Below, piece by piece: positions 25,733 to 34,772 of a DNA stretch of 64,000 bases. Source of the stretch: CAYOSF01 sp964406605. Lineage in GTDB: Bacteria; Chloroflexota; Dehalococcoidia; DSTF01; RBG-16-68-14. Location: NCBI GenBank assembly GCA_964406605.1, contig CAYOSF010000001.1, positions 310,001-374,000 on the forward strand, read 5' to 3'. A model generated the notes under the pieces. That model saw only the letters and a list, made by a program, of their open reading frames with translations, made no database searches and was not told the DNA's origin. Both the position numbers and the translations under genes were made by a program. Positions within the stretch are counted from its first letter, which is position 1. Each line of letters begins with the position of its first letter.

Positions 25733-26266
25733 ACTATCACCCTACTCCGATACCTTCGCTGGCTGCATCGGTGAACGTGCGCGTTCTCCTCTTGCCAGGC
25801 ACCTACCTGTCTCTTGGTAGAAGCGATCCACCCCGGCGGCAGACCACGCCCTTGCACGAGGCCGGATCCCCAGTCGGAAACACGGAAGAGGCGTCGGCCA
25901 GCCGATAGGAACAGCTACCTGCTCCTCCCTCCGCCATGCCTACCTCCTAGAACTGGCATCCCGCGGTCTGGAAGATCGCCTTCCGATCACGGGCGGCCAG
26001 CGCCTCCCTTCCCGCGTCCGGGATCAGGACACGCTCTACCTCAGCCCTGGACGGCACCTCGACGGTGATCCCAGCATCATGTGGCGAAGGCACATCGCGC
26101 CCGACGCCACTGCGCTCTGCCAGCACATCCAGACGGCCGCGACGGCGACTGCCCGGTCGTCGGGTGCGGCTTCCAAGGCCATGTTTATCCTACACAAGAC
26201 ACCGACTTTGCGCCAGCGTCCAGCCGAAAGCGTATGGTCTTTCGATGCTTTGGGCCGGACCCTGCC
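25733..26266. other. Gene-poor gap between rsmG and argG with decayed reading frames
   Basis: No intact gene is supported in these 534 bases. The minus strand holds a small frameshifted frame (listed separately) and, directly below it, a 44-codon frame at 25803-25937 that starts with an ATG next to GGAGGT. Both look like remnants. The plus-strand frames here have shadow-type composition. Confidence 0.5.
25947..26182 (-). pseudogene. Small frameshifted coding remnant (~78 codons)
   Basis: Reading from ATG 26182, the minus strand gives MALEAAPDDRAVAVAAV, then the coding character moves to another frame giving LDVLAERSG...ITVEVPSRAEVERVLIPDAG and ending TAG at 25947. The 236-base span is not a multiple of three, so one indel near 26120-26130 is needed to join the halves. 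Joined, it would be a soluble acidic protein of about 78 residues. I do not recognise the family. It could be a broken gene or a sequencing error. Confidence 0.35.
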
Positions 26267-27514
26267 CTAGTCCCCGGTTTCCTCCGGCGCCGCGATGTGG
26301 AGGGGCTCGCCCGGCTGCGCCAGGAGTTGCGCCTGCGCCTGGACCCGCGCCGGCAGTCCCCAGACATTGATGAAGCCCACGGCGCCGGACTGATCGTACT
26401 GGTCGCCGGCCTCGTAGGTGGCCAGCGAGATCGCGTACAGGCTGCGGGGCGACTTGGTGCCGACGGCCGTGGCCTGACCCTTGTGGAGCCGCATGCGCAC
26501 GGTACCAGTGACGTGCCGCTGGCTCGACTGGACATAGCTGGCTATGTCCTGGTGGTGCGGCGTGAACCAGAGGCCGTTGTAGATGAGGTCGGCGTACTCC
26601 TGCGCGATCTCCTTCTTCAGGCGAAGCTGCGGCTTTGAGAGGGTCATCCGCTCCAACGCTTCGTGCGCCGCTATCAGGGTGATGGCGGCCGGCGCCTCGT
26701 ACACCTCGCGCGACTTGATGCCGACGAGGCGGTCTTCCAAGTGGTCGATGCGGCCGATGCCGTGCTCGCCGGCAAGCTCGTTGAGGCGCTGGATCAGCGA
26801 GACGCCGTCCGTCTCCTCGCCGTCCATGGAAACTGGGAGGCCGCGCTCGAACCCTATCTCGACATAACACGGATCGTTCGGTGCGTCCGCGACCGACTTC
26901 GTCCAGGCGAAGGGCTCTTCCGGGGGCTCGACCCAGGGGTCCTCGAGCAGGCCGGACTCGATGGCGCGGCCCCAAAGGTTCTCGTCGATGGAGTAGGAGC
27001 TCTCCTTGGTCACCGGGACCGGGATGCCCTCCTTCGCGGCGTACTCGATCTCGTCCTCGCGCGTGCGCATTTCCCATTCGCGCAGAGGGGCGACGATCCG
27101 CAGATCGGGCGCGAGGGCCTGCACGCTGACGTCGAACCGAACCTGGTCGTTGCCCTTGCCCGTGGAGCCGTGGGAGACAGCCTGCGCGCCTTCGTCTCGC
27201 GCCACGTCCACCATAAGCTTGGCGATCAAGGGCCGGCCCAGGGAGGTGGCCAGCGGATAGCGTCCCTGGTATAGGGCGCCCGCCGCGAGGGCCGGGAAGA
27301 CGAAGTAGCGGACGAAGTCGTCCTTCGCGTCGATCCAGCGGTGGGCGACGGCGCCCGCGCCGATCGCCCGCTTCTGCGTCTCGTCCGGGTCGTTGTCGAT
27401 GCCAATGTCGACCGTGAGGGCGACGACCTCATATCCGCGCTCGGCGGCGAGCCAGCGAACGGCCACGGACGTATCGAGGCCGCCCGAATAGGCGAGAACT
27501 ACTTTGTCAGCCAT
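26267..27514 (-). CDS. argG: Argininosuccinate synthase
   Basis: ArgG joins citrulline and aspartate with ATP in arginine synthesis. The 415-residue protein has the PP-loop AYSGGLDTSVAVRWL at residues 7-21, HGSTGKGNDQVRF for ATP/citrulline/aspartate binding, and the KESSYSIDENLWGR segment. ATG 27514 lies behind AAAGGAG; an upstream ATG at 27637 would add 41 unlike residues. argD lies 152 bases upstream on the same strand, making a short arginine unit. Confidence 0.96.
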   Translation of the reverse strand: MADKVVLAYSGGLDTSVAVRWLAAERGYEVVALTVDIGIDNDPDETQKRAIGAGAVAHRWIDAKDDFVRYFVFPALAAGALYQGRYPLATSLGRPLIAKLMVDVARDEGAQAVSHGSTGKGNDQVRFDVSVQALAPDLRIVAPLREWEMRTREDEIEYAAKEGIPVPVTKESSYSIDENLWGRAIESGLLEDPWVEPPEEPFAWTKSVADAPNDPCYVEIGFERGLPVSMDGEETDGVSLIQRLNELAGEHGIGRIDHLEDRLVGIKSREVYEAPAAITLIAAHEALERMTLSKPQLRLKKEIAQEYADLIYNGLWFTPHHQDIASYVQSSQRHVTGTVRMRLHKGQATAVGTKSPRSLYAISLATYEAGDQYDQSGAVGFINVWGLPARVQAQAQLLAQPGEPLHIAAPEETGD

Positions 27515-27666
27515 AACACCTTTGCTCCTTTGTGCAGGTGAGTCGAAGCGGGGACGGCCTGCTCGGATCGGCGACCCGCGGGCTCCTCGCATCGTGGCGG
27601 CGGGCTGCAGGGTTCGCCAAGCGCCTGCCCACCACAAATCGGCCCTTGCTCACAGATTCGCTCTAG

Positions 27667-28866
27667 CTACTGTACCGAGCCCCCGCCGACTTCCGCCAGG
27701 GTGCGCTCCAGAATGTCGAGGCCTTCGTCCAGCTCCTCCCGCGACACGGTCAGCGGCGGGGCGAGGCGGACCGCGTCCGGCCGGACGTTGTTCGCGATGA
27801 GCCCCTTCTCCAGGCAGCCCAACACCACCTGCTCCGCCGCCTCCTCCGACAGGGTGACGGCCCAGAGCAGCCCCTTACCCCGCGCGCCCGTGACCAGGTC
27901 GAGCCGATCTTCCAGGCCGTGCAGGCGCTGGCCCAGGTAGCTTCCGCGTTCGGCCACCTGGCGAGGGATGTCGTTATCGATGATGTAGCGCATCACCTCG
28001 TAGCCGGCGCGCGTCGCGAGCGGGTTGCCGCCGTAGGTCGACCCGTGGTCGCCGGGTGTGAAGACGGCGCAGTGCTCCTTGGCCAGGAAGGCGGCCAACG
28101 GCACGCCCGAGGCGATCCCCTTGGCCAGTGTGAGGACATCGGGCTCAATGCCGGAGAGCTGGTAGGCGAAGAGGGCGCCACAGCGGCCGACCCCTGTCTG
28201 AACTTCGTCCAGGATGAGGAGGAGTTGCCGCTCGTCACACCAGCGGCGCACGGCGGGCAGGTAGCCGTCGTCCGGCACGTTGACGCCGCCCTCGCCCTGC
28301 ACCGGCTCCAGGAAGACGGCGCACGTGCGCTCGTTCGTAGCCTGCCGGATCGCCTCGACGTTGTCGTATGGGACGTGGACGAAGCCCGGAGGGAGGGGGG
28401 CGAACGGCTCCTTGTAGCGGTCGCTGCCGCCCGCGGTGACCGTCGCGAGGGTGCGGCCGTGGAAGGCGTCCAGGGCGCAGATGATCTCGAAGGCGCCGCC
28501 CTTCTTTTCGCGGCCCCACTTCCGGGCGAGCTTGATCGCGCCCTCGTTCGCCTCCGCGCCGCTGTTGCAGAAGTAGACCCGGTCCAGGCAGGAGTTCTCG
28601 ACCAGGAGTTGGGCGAGCTGGAGCTGCGGGACGGAGTAGACCACGTTGGAGACGTGGATCAGCGTCTTCGCCTGGTCGGCCAGCGCCTCCGCGAGGACGG
28701 GGTGGCAGTGGCCGAGGCTGGTCACCGACGGCCCGCCGAAGAAGTCCAGGTAGCTCTTGCCGGTGTCGTCCCAAACACGGCTGCCCTCGCCCCGGACGAG
28801 GACCACGGGCAGGCGCTTGCCCGTCCTCATGAAGACCCGCGACTCGATATCGCGCCAGTCAGTCAT
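27667..28866 (-). CDS. argD: Acetylornithine aminotransferase
   Basis: This 399-residue class III PLP aminotransferase converts N-acetylglutamate semialdehyde to N-acetylornithine and can act in lysine synthesis. It shows YLDFFGGPSVTSLGHCHP, the PLP-contact CNSGAEANEGAIKLARKW, AFHGRTLATV, EPVQGEGGV, the LILDEVQTGVGRCG motif and the PLP lysine in TLAKGIASG. Related ornithine or 4-aminobutyrate aminotransferases share these motifs; the argG neighbour supports ArgD. Confidence 0.92.
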   Translation of the reverse strand: MTDWRDIESRVFMRTGKRLPVVLVRGEGSRVWDDTGKSYLDFFGGPSVTSLGHCHPVLAEALADQAKTLIHVSNVVYSVPQLQLAQLLVENSCLDRVYFCNSGAEANEGAIKLARKWGREKKGGAFEIICALDAFHGRTLATVTAGGSDRYKEPFAPLPPGFVHVPYDNVEAIRQATNERTCAVFLEPVQGEGGVNVPDDGYLPAVRRWCDERQLLLILDEVQTGVGRCGALFAYQLSGIEPDVLTLAKGIASGVPLAAFLAKEHCAVFTPGDHGSTYGGNPLATRAGYEVMRYIIDNDIPRQVAERGSYLGQRLHGLEDRLDLVTGARGKGLLWAVTLSEEAAEQVVLGCLEKGLIANNVRPDAVRLAPPLTVSREELDEGLDILERTLAEVGGGSVQ

Positions 28867-28910
28867 GGCAGGCAGGGTAGCACGGGGTCGGTGGTGGTGG
28901 AAGGCGGGCG

Positions 28911-30476
28911 TCAGCCCGGGGGAATCGGGACGAGCGTCAAGCGGCCCGGTTCGGCCGCGATCACAGAGCTCCCGTCCGGCGCAACGATCAGGTCGATTAG
29001 ATCCCCGTTGAATAGCACGCTTGTGTCGCCCCTGTCGGCGATGCCCAGACTGCCATCCGGCGTAGTGTAGAGCAGCCTGCCGTCCGGCAGGAAGAGTGGG
29101 GTGGGCAGATTGTCCTCGCCTGCATCGAGGGCGAACGCGGCGGGGCCGGGGACACGATACAGCTCGTCGCCGCTCGCGGCCTCAATCACGGCGGTGCACG
29201 CGTTGTCGTCGTCTTCGTTGTTGCAGGGACCGCCGGTTGTCGGCGCGGTTACGTAGGCGATGACCGAGCCGTCGCGCGAAAAGGCACCGTCCTTTCCCGG
29301 CGTGGCTAGGGCCTTGTCTTCCCCGGTCTCGAGGTCATACCGGCGCAAGCTGAACGGGGGTATGAACCCGGAACCGTTGCCCTGCGCTTGGTGATACAAG
29401 AAGGCCGAGCTGTCAGGCGCCCATGAGGTGAACCACTGCCACGGCGGTGGGGATACGTCGGGCTGCAGATAGCTGAGTGTACTGGTCTGGCGGTCGAACA
29501 AGGCGACTTGCGGAATGGTGCCCAGCGCGTCGATGGCGATCCATCGCTGGTCTGGCGAATAGTGGTAGACTGTGCCCGGCGCCCCGGGCGGCCCGGTGTC
29601 GGAGTGGCCCAGAATGACCGACTGGAGGCCTCCCGTCTCCACATCGAGCAGGTGTGGGGATTGGCAGCCCGTGCCGCAGTGTTCGTCAAAGGCGAGAGTG
29701 CGGTTGTCCAGCCAGTCCTGCATCACCTTCACCGTGCTGGTGGAGAGCACAGCCTTTTCGCCTGGCAGCAAGTCCTGCAGGCCGGAGCCGTCAGCGCCCA
29801 CGATCCAGATTGTGCACGTCGGGATCGTGGGATCGTCGCCACGGCCTTGGTGCCATCCGGTGAACGCGATGCGTGCCCCGTCCGGTGACCAGCGTGGATC
29901 CATCGAGGGACCCTCGCCTTCGCCCACTGGTTGGACTAGGATGTACGGCTTGAACTCCGGGGCGTCGGCACGATAGAGCGTACCGTTCAGGATGAAGGCG
30001 ATGGAACGACCATCAGATGACCAATCAGATCCGCCGTACAATCCGGAGCCAAGGTCCACCGCCTCGGTTGCAGGCAGGAGGTCAAGAGAATGGGCGGCCA
30101 AGTCCTCGCCGCCGCCGTTGGTCCGCAGCAGCCCCCAAACGAGCAGACCAATGCCAGCCGCGACCACGACGACGATGCCAGCCGCGATGGCCGGCGAGAG
30201 CCAGGCGATACTTGCCTTCCGCCGGAGGAAGGAGAAGGGCGCGAAGGCGGCCGTCCACCAGGGCCGCTCCGGCCGTTCCCAGCGCGCGGCCTCGTCGCGG
30301 CTGCCGACACCGAGCTTGCCGAGGATCTCGGAGACGTGGTACTTGGCGCCGGCGATGCTGATGCCCAGGCGCTGCGCGATCTCCTCGTTGGAGAGGCCCT
30401 CTCGTAACAGGGCGAGGACTTCCCACTCGCGCGGGGTGAGGATATCGGGGTGTGGGGGACGCCCTCGCTTCGCCAT
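28911..30476 (-). CDS. LuxR-type HTH / single transmembrane / β-propeller protein
   Basis: The 521-residue protein has a LuxR-type helix-turn-helix (about 12-65: LTPREWEVLALLREGLSNEEIAQRLGIS...VSEILGKLGV), one membrane helix (about 94-117), then some 390 residues of TolB/PD40-like repeats with signatures SDWSSDGRSIAF, PRWSPDGARIAFTG, SPDQRWIAI, SWAPDSSAFLY and FSRDGSVIAYV. The likely topology puts the DNA-binding head in the cytoplasm and the propeller outside. No receiver domain is present, so it would be a one-component membrane-bound regulator that reads an extracellular ligand or protein. The target genes are unknown; the nearest candidates are its neighbours. Confidence 0.82.
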   Translation of the reverse strand: MAKRGRPPHPDILTPREWEVLALLREGLSNEEIAQRLGISIAGAKYHVSEILGKLGVGSRDEAARWERPERPWWTAAFAPFSFLRRKASIAWLSPAIAAGIVVVVAAGIGLLVWGLLRTNGGGEDLAAHSLDLLPATEAVDLGSGLYGGSDWSSDGRSIAFILNGTLYRADAPEFKPYILVQPVGEGEGPSMDPRWSPDGARIAFTGWHQGRGDDPTIPTCTIWIVGADGSGLQDLLPGEKAVLSTSTVKVMQDWLDNRTLAFDEHCGTGCQSPHLLDVETGGLQSVILGHSDTGPPGAPGTVYHYSPDQRWIAIDALGTIPQVALFDRQTSTLSYLQPDVSPPPWQWFTSWAPDSSAFLYHQAQGNGSGFIPPFSLRRYDLETGEDKALATPGKDGAFSRDGSVIAYVTAPTTGGPCNNEDDDNACTAVIEAASGDELYRVPGPAAFALDAGEDNLPTPLFLPDGRLLYTTPDGSLGIADRGDTSVLFNGDLIDLIVAPDGSSVIAAEPGRLTLVPIPPG

Positions 30477-30606
30477 GACAGGTTCGATGATACTCGGTCG
30501 TGGGCCGAATTACACTAGTCTTGAGTTGGGGATGGGAAGGCCGGAGAATGGATGGCAAACGATGGATAGGAGCCAGATTCCTGCCCCCTGAGGCGGCCAG
30601 GCAGCT

Positions 30607-30719
30607 TTCGCTCGGAATGACGGGAGAAGACGGTCGCTGTCATGCTGAGCGCAGCGAAGCATCTAGCCCGGCCACGGGTGCGGGCGCGACGCGAGATTCC
30701 TCGCTTCGCTCGGAATGAC
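30607..30719. repeat. REP-like palindromic intergenic repeat
   Basis: Arms GTCATGCTGAGCG...AGCATCT (30639-30664) and AGATTCCTCGCTTCGCTC...ATGAC (30694-30719) form an imperfect inverted repeat of 26 bases each. A third partial copy, TTCGCTCGGAATGAC, lies at 30607-30621. This style of element (GTCATxCxGAGCGxAGCGAxG) is dispersed in intergenic DNA of many bacteria, including Chloroflexota. The rest of the 30477-30760 gap holds nothing else I can identify. Confidence 0.75.
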
Positions 30720-30760
30720 GGGGGCTGGCGGTGAGAAGCGCCGCCTAGGCCGCACCACCC

Positions 30761-31291
30761 CTAGATCAGGCTGCTGGGCAGGCCCTGGAGCGTGCGCAGG
30801 ACGCAGATCTCGCCCAGGTGCGCGTGGCCGTGGGTGAGGACGGTGGTGGTCAGGGCCTGGCGCGCCGGCAGCTCACCGAACGGCACCACCCGGAACACCT
30901 GCTCTAATCCCTCGTCGCCGATCGATGAGAGGTAGGCGTCGGTCGCCTGCCAGACCGCTTGCTGGTACTCTATCCACTCGTCGACGGGCGGCAGCCTCAT
31001 GGCATGCGCGTCCGCCGTCGGCATGCCGGTCCCCTGCGCGATCTTGTCCAACCCAAAACGCTCGTGGTAGCCGCCCTCGATCCAAACGGTGGGCTTGCGG
31101 TTCTGGAGGATGAACTGGACGACGTTGTCCTCGGTCCGAACGTAGTGCCAGATGGTGAAGGCGATGTGGTTCGCCGCGCAGTCCGGGGAGACGTGATGGA
31201 ACTGCTCGAAGGTGAGGTCTCGGAGCGCCTCATCGAGCATGTTGTGCTCGTTGCGCACGGCCTGCCTGAGGTACTCGGCGAGTGTGATCAT
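30761..31291 (-). CDS. DinB-family protein
   Basis: The 176-residue protein matches the DinB/YfiT four-helix bundle: LAEYLRQAVRNEHNMLDEALRDLT, then NHIAFTIWHYVRTEDNVVQFIL with a metal-type His, and THGHAHLGEICVLRTLQGLP at the end with a second His pair. Family members bind a metal and include thiol-S-transferases that use bacillithiol or mycothiol; many have no known substrate. It precedes the methionine-cycle fusion gene on the opposite end of a 21-base gap but is transcribed downstream of it, so co-transcription is likely. Confidence 0.8.
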   Translation of the reverse strand: MITLAEYLRQAVRNEHNMLDEALRDLTFEQFHHVSPDCAANHIAFTIWHYVRTEDNVVQFILQNRKPTVWIEGGYHERFGLDKIAQGTGMPTADAHAMRLPPVDEWIEYQQAVWQATDAYLSSIGDEGLEQVFRVVPFGELPARQALTTTVLTHGHAHLGEICVLRTLQGLPSSLI

Positions 31292-31312
31292 GGCTTCGGG
31301 TATGCCCCCTTT

Positions 31313-33193
31313 CTAGGCGCGGACGTCCGTGGCTACTCTGCCGCCCTTCAGCTCCTGGATCAGCTCCTCCACCAGCTCGTAGCGGTTGAACGAGGGGATG
31401 AGGTACACGCCCTGCACCCCGCCCCGCGCCGACTCGATGATCTCGCGCGCGATGGCGGCGCCCTCCGGCAGCCCGTCCTCGCCCGCCTCCCGCATGCGCT
31501 GCCGGATGGCGTCCGGTACCACGACGCCGGGTACCTCGTTGTGAATGAAGTCGGCGTGGCGGTCGCTGTGGAGGGGCATGACTCCGAGCAGGATGGCAGC
31601 CTTGAGGCGGGCGGTCTTCTCTAGGAATCGTTCGAGCGCTTCGATATCGTAGACGGCCTGCGTCATGATGAAGTCGGCCCCGGCCTCCACCTTGCGCCGC
31701 ATCAGCTTCACCTCAGCCTCCAGCGATTCCGCCGTCGGGTTCGCGGCGGCGCCCACGAAGAACGAGGTCGGCTGCGCCATGGCGTTGCCACCCCAGTCGA
31801 CGCCGTCGTTTAGCCCCTTGAGGACGCGTAGCATCCCCACCGGCGTGACGTCCCAGACGCCCACGGCGCGCGCGTATCCGGAGCCCGAGGGCACGTCGCC
31901 TCGCAGGCAGAGGATGTTGCGCAGCCCGAGCACGTGGGCGCCGATCAGCTCCGCCTGCAGCGCCAGCAGGTTGCGGTCCCGGGTGGTGGCGTGAACGATG
32001 GTCTCAATGCCCAACTGCTGACGGAAGATGACGCCCATGGCGAAGGGGCTCATCCGCACGCGGGCCATCGGACTGTCGCCGACGTTGATGCAATCCACGC
32101 CCGCCACCTTGAGGCGGGCGGCGCCTCTAAGCACCGGGCGCAGGTTGAGCCCGCGCGGCGGGTCGATCTCCGCGGTAACGACGAAGCGCCCCGCTGCCAG
32201 CTTCTCGCGCAGCGTGGCCTCCTCCGGCCCGACTTCGATGTCCTCCGGGGGAAGGAAGACCTCGATGGGCGGCTGAGAGGCCGTCTGACCGGCCGGCGTG
32301 CCGGCGTGAGTGTCGGCCCGGAGGGCGTCTCTCATAGCGGCGGTGTGCTCCGGCGTGGTGCCGCAGCAGCCGCCGACGAAGACGCAGCCGGCGGCCACGA
32401 GCCGGGGTACGTACTCGGCGAAGACGCCGGGCGTGACGGGATAGGCCACCTCTCGCTCGCTCACGCGGGGATTGCCGGCATTGGGTTGGGCGCACAGCTT
32501 CACCTTCGTGGCCCGCGTCATCTCCTCGATCACGTCGAGGGCGGTCTGGGGGCCCGGCACGCAGTTCACGCCGACGATGTCGGCGCCGGCGTTGTGCAGC
32601 TCGCGCGCCACCTCGGCCGGCTCCTCTCCGGTCCAGGTGCGTCCATCGCGCTGGAAGGAGAGTTGGGCGACGAGCGGCACGTCGCGTCCGGCCTCGCGGG
32701 TCGCCAGCACCGCCTCGCGGATCTCCGCCAGACTCGGGAACGTCTCCAGCATGATCAGGTCGGCGCCGGCCTCGATGAGGGCCTCGATTTGCTCCGCGAA
32801 GGCGCGATGTGCCTGCTTGAGGGTCAGGTCGCCGCCGGTGGCAAGCCCGACGCCCACCGGGCCGACGGCCCCGGCGACGAAGGCTAGATGGCCGCAGTCC
32901 CTGGTTGCCTCTCGGGCGAGAGCCACACCGCGGGCGTTGACCTCGCCGACTTTGTCGCCGAGGCCGAAGGAGCGGAGCCGCAGTTTGTTGGCCCCGAAGG
33001 TGTTGGTCTCGATGATCTCGGCGCCGGCCGTCAGGTACTCCTGATGCACCGTCAGGACCAGCTCCGGGTTGGAGAGGTTCTGCTCGTCAAGGCAGGCGGA
33101 CGCGGGCACGCCGTGATCCCGCAGCAGGGTACCCGTAGCGCCGTCGGCGAGGAGCACCCGCCGCTCCAGCGCGGCGAAGAAGGGGTGGGGCAT
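31313..33193 (-). CDS. Bifunctional homocysteine S-methyltransferase / methylenetetrahydrofolate reductase
   Basis: The 626-residue protein joins two enzymes, as in Bacillus YitJ. Residues 1-300 are a homocysteine methyltransferase barrel with LLADGATGTLL, IIETNTFGANKLRL and the zinc ligands NCVPGP and GGCCGTTPEH. Residues 330-626 are a MetF-type reductase with VTAEIDPPRG, NILCLRGDVPSGSG and DFIMTQAVYD. It would reduce methylene-THF and transfer a methyl group to homocysteine, although no cobalamin domain is present. ATG 33193 follows AAGGAG; the open frame could extend to 33214. Confidence 0.92.
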   Translation of the reverse strand: MPHPFFAALERRVLLADGATGTLLRDHGVPASACLDEQNLSNPELVLTVHQEYLTAGAEIIETNTFGANKLRLRSFGLGDKVGEVNARGVALAREATRDCGHLAFVAGAVGPVGVGLATGGDLTLKQAHRAFAEQIEALIEAGADLIMLETFPSLAEIREAVLATREAGRDVPLVAQLSFQRDGRTWTGEEPAEVARELHNAGADIVGVNCVPGPQTALDVIEEMTRATKVKLCAQPNAGNPRVSEREVAYPVTPGVFAEYVPRLVAAGCVFVGGCCGTTPEHTAAMRDALRADTHAGTPAGQTASQPPIEVFLPPEDIEVGPEEATLREKLAAGRFVVTAEIDPPRGLNLRPVLRGAARLKVAGVDCINVGDSPMARVRMSPFAMGVIFRQQLGIETIVHATTRDRNLLALQAELIGAHVLGLRNILCLRGDVPSGSGYARAVGVWDVTPVGMLRVLKGLNDGVDWGGNAMAQPTSFFVGAAANPTAESLEAEVKLMRRKVEAGADFIMTQAVYDIEALERFLEKTARLKAAILLGVMPLHSDRHADFIHNEVPGVVVPDAIRQRMREAGEDGLPEGAAIAREIIESARGGVQGVYLIPSFNRYELVEELIQELKGGRVATDVRA

Positions 33194-33429
33194 GGCGCTC
33201 TCCTTGGCGAGCATTATAGCAGCCTATCGGCCGGGCCAACGTAGGGGTCTTGCGGGCGGCTGGCCTCCGTCGTGATGCTTGAGTCTGTTCAAGTACGGGA
33301 TGGCCGCGTCGCTCGAAGTCCCAGCGATGGGGCTTGCTCAGCCGTCCAGCGACGCCGAGTCGGGAGTCGCGGGCGGCCATGCGCTCGCGCTTCGGAACAT
33401 CCGGTCGGGCGCCGCAACCCCGGAAGGAA

Positions 33430-33456
33430 GAGCCCGGAGCGTCGCGCTCCGGGCTC
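33430..33456 (-). terminator. Rho-independent terminator of the A-type carrier gene
   Basis: GAGCCCGGAGCG and CGCTCCGGGCTC form a perfect 12-bp stem with a 3-base loop. Read on the minus strand it is followed by TTCCTTCC. It lies 24 bases past the end of the carrier gene. The rest of the 33215-33479 gap shows no gene. Confidence 0.8.
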
Positions 33457-33479
33457 CTGGCTATCGTCTTGAGTCTCGG

Positions 33480-33842
33480 CTACTGGCAGGGGCGGGCCTG
33501 GCCACTGCCCGAACCGTCGGCGGTATCGAAGCTCTGCCCGCAGGCGCAGCTCCTGACGGCGTTCGGGTTGAAGATCGTGAAGCCGCTCTTCATGACGTCG
33601 TCCACGTAATCGATCTCGGCGCCTTCCAGAAGGGGGGCGCTCTCCGGGTCGATCAGGAGCTTCACACCGTCGTGCTCGACGACGATGTCGTTCTCTTCTG
33701 CCTCCTGCGCCAGAGCCATGCCGTACTGATAGCCGGAGCAGCCGCCGCCGGCGACGAACACCCGCAGCGCGCCGCCCTCAACGCCCTTTCGCTCGAGCAG
33801 ACTCTTTACGTTCTCGGCGGCTTTGTCGGTGATGGAGACCAT
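33480..33842 (-). CDS. A-type Fe-S cluster carrier (HesB/IscA/ErpA family)
   Basis: The 120-residue protein carries the three conserved cysteines of A-type carriers: one in GGGCSGYQYGM and two in SCACGQSF near the C-terminus. The N-terminal VSITDKAAENVKSLLERKG is typical. It delivers Fe-S clusters from the assembly scaffold to target enzymes. ATG 33842 gives the normal length; the frame is open further upstream but without similarity. The gene lies just downstream of the SufR-like repressor and opposite the cysteine desulfurase, forming a small Fe-S group. Confidence 0.93.
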   Translation of the reverse strand: MVSITDKAAENVKSLLERKGVEGGALRVFVAGGGCSGYQYGMALAQEAEENDIVVEHDGVKLLIDPESAPLLEGAEIDYVDDVMKSGFTIFNPNAVRSCACGQSFDTADGSGSGQARPCQ

Positions 33843-33935
33843 CGCGGGTACCTTTCTAGATGGCGCCTCGCCTGTCGTGACGACGCTTCCGGGGGCCGTC
33901 ACGCGCGAAGTCTGGGATACGATGTCTCGTGGTTG

Positions 33936-34586
33936 CTAGCTGGCGGCCCGCGCCGGTTCCCGCACGCGATGGGCGCAGCAGCCTTCCTCTCCCATCGTGA
34001 TGGGAGGCACGCGCGTGACCTCCGCTGAAAGCAGAAGGGAAAGCAAGCGTCCATGGTGGGCGCAGACCTGGTCGTGTCTCTCGGATACTCTCGGGCAGGG
34101 GCAGCCGTGACCGAGCAACACAAAGCCTCCGTCCGCCTCCTTCAGCTCAAACTCGATGCCCTCGTCCAACACCGCGTCGACGACGGCCTCCACTCGGTCG
34201 CGAATGGTTGCACCCTGAACGCGCGGGCCGATGCGCTCGGCAAGCCGTTGCGCCATCTTCTCAAAGACCAGGTCCGCCAGCGCATCACCGCTCCGGCCGC
34301 TGGTCTCGTCGGGCTCCAGGGCAATGATCTCTTCGATAAGGCGATTTGTGATTTGGACGTAGTGCTTGGGGAACAAGTCCTCCCCAGCGTCGCTGAGAGA
34401 GAACAGGTAGTGTGGACGGCCGGTCTGCCGCCGCACCTGCTTGACGTCCACGTGCCCGTCTCTTGAGAGGATATCCAGATGGCGGCGAACGGTGGCGGGC
34501 GCCAGCCCCAGTTCCTTGGTGAGTTCGTCCACGGTCGCCTGGCGGCGCCGGAGAATCCCAAGGATAGTCTGTCTTGTCGTCTCCAT
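33936..34586 (-). CDS. SufR-like winged-helix transcriptional repressor with cysteine cluster
   Basis: The 216-residue protein has an N-terminal winged helix (TRQTILGILRRRQATVDELTKELGLAPATVRRHLDIL then a wing with GRPHYLFSLSDAGEDLFP) and a C-terminal domain with GHGCPCPRVSE, QVCAHH and EEGCC cysteines that can bind an Fe-S cluster. SufR and related COG2345 regulators use such a cluster to sense iron or redox state and repress suf/isc genes. The divergent cysteine desulfurase and the adjacent A-type carrier fit this role. ATG 34586 is right after a strong promoter. Confidence 0.85.
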   Translation of the reverse strand: METTRQTILGILRRRQATVDELTKELGLAPATVRRHLDILSRDGHVDVKQVRRQTGRPHYLFSLSDAGEDLFPKHYVQITNRLIEEIIALEPDETSGRSGDALADLVFEKMAQRLAERIGPRVQGATIRDRVEAVVDAVLDEGIEFELKEADGGFVLLGHGCPCPRVSERHDQVCAHHGRLLSLLLSAEVTRVPPITMGEEGCCAHRVREPARAAS

Positions 34587-34603
34587 TTTGTACGGTCTGC
34601 CTA

Positions 34604-34632
34604 ATGATAGCATTTGGGGCTTTAACTGTCAA
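34604..34632 (-). promoter_or_regulatory. Strong promoter of the SufR-like gene in the divergent control region
   Basis: On the minus strand TTGACA (34627-34632, perfect) and TATCAT (34604-34609) are spaced by 17 bases. The -10 box ends about 17 bases before the ATG. The AT-rich 34600-34665 segment also contains a weaker plus-strand pair, TTAACT (34622-34627) and TATTTA, facing the cysteine desulfurase, so one operator could control both genes. Confidence 0.7.
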
Positions 34633-34772
34633 CTAAATCACGCTATTTATGCTTTTTACTCCCCGGCCCCGACCTGCGAACCAAGCTCCGCCGGGCCGCG
34701 GGCTACATTCATCTCTCATCGTGACAGGTCCGCGAACTCGGCCCGCCCGCGGGGGCCGAAGGATGGGCGTCG

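Noticed and set aside
701..34614. The 11-mer ATGATAGCATT occurs both in the toxin-antitoxin promoter (701-711) and the SufR-like promoter (34604-34614).
   Set aside because: The two sites lie differently relative to their promoters and the regulators are unrelated, so chance similarity of AT-rich promoter DNA is more likely.
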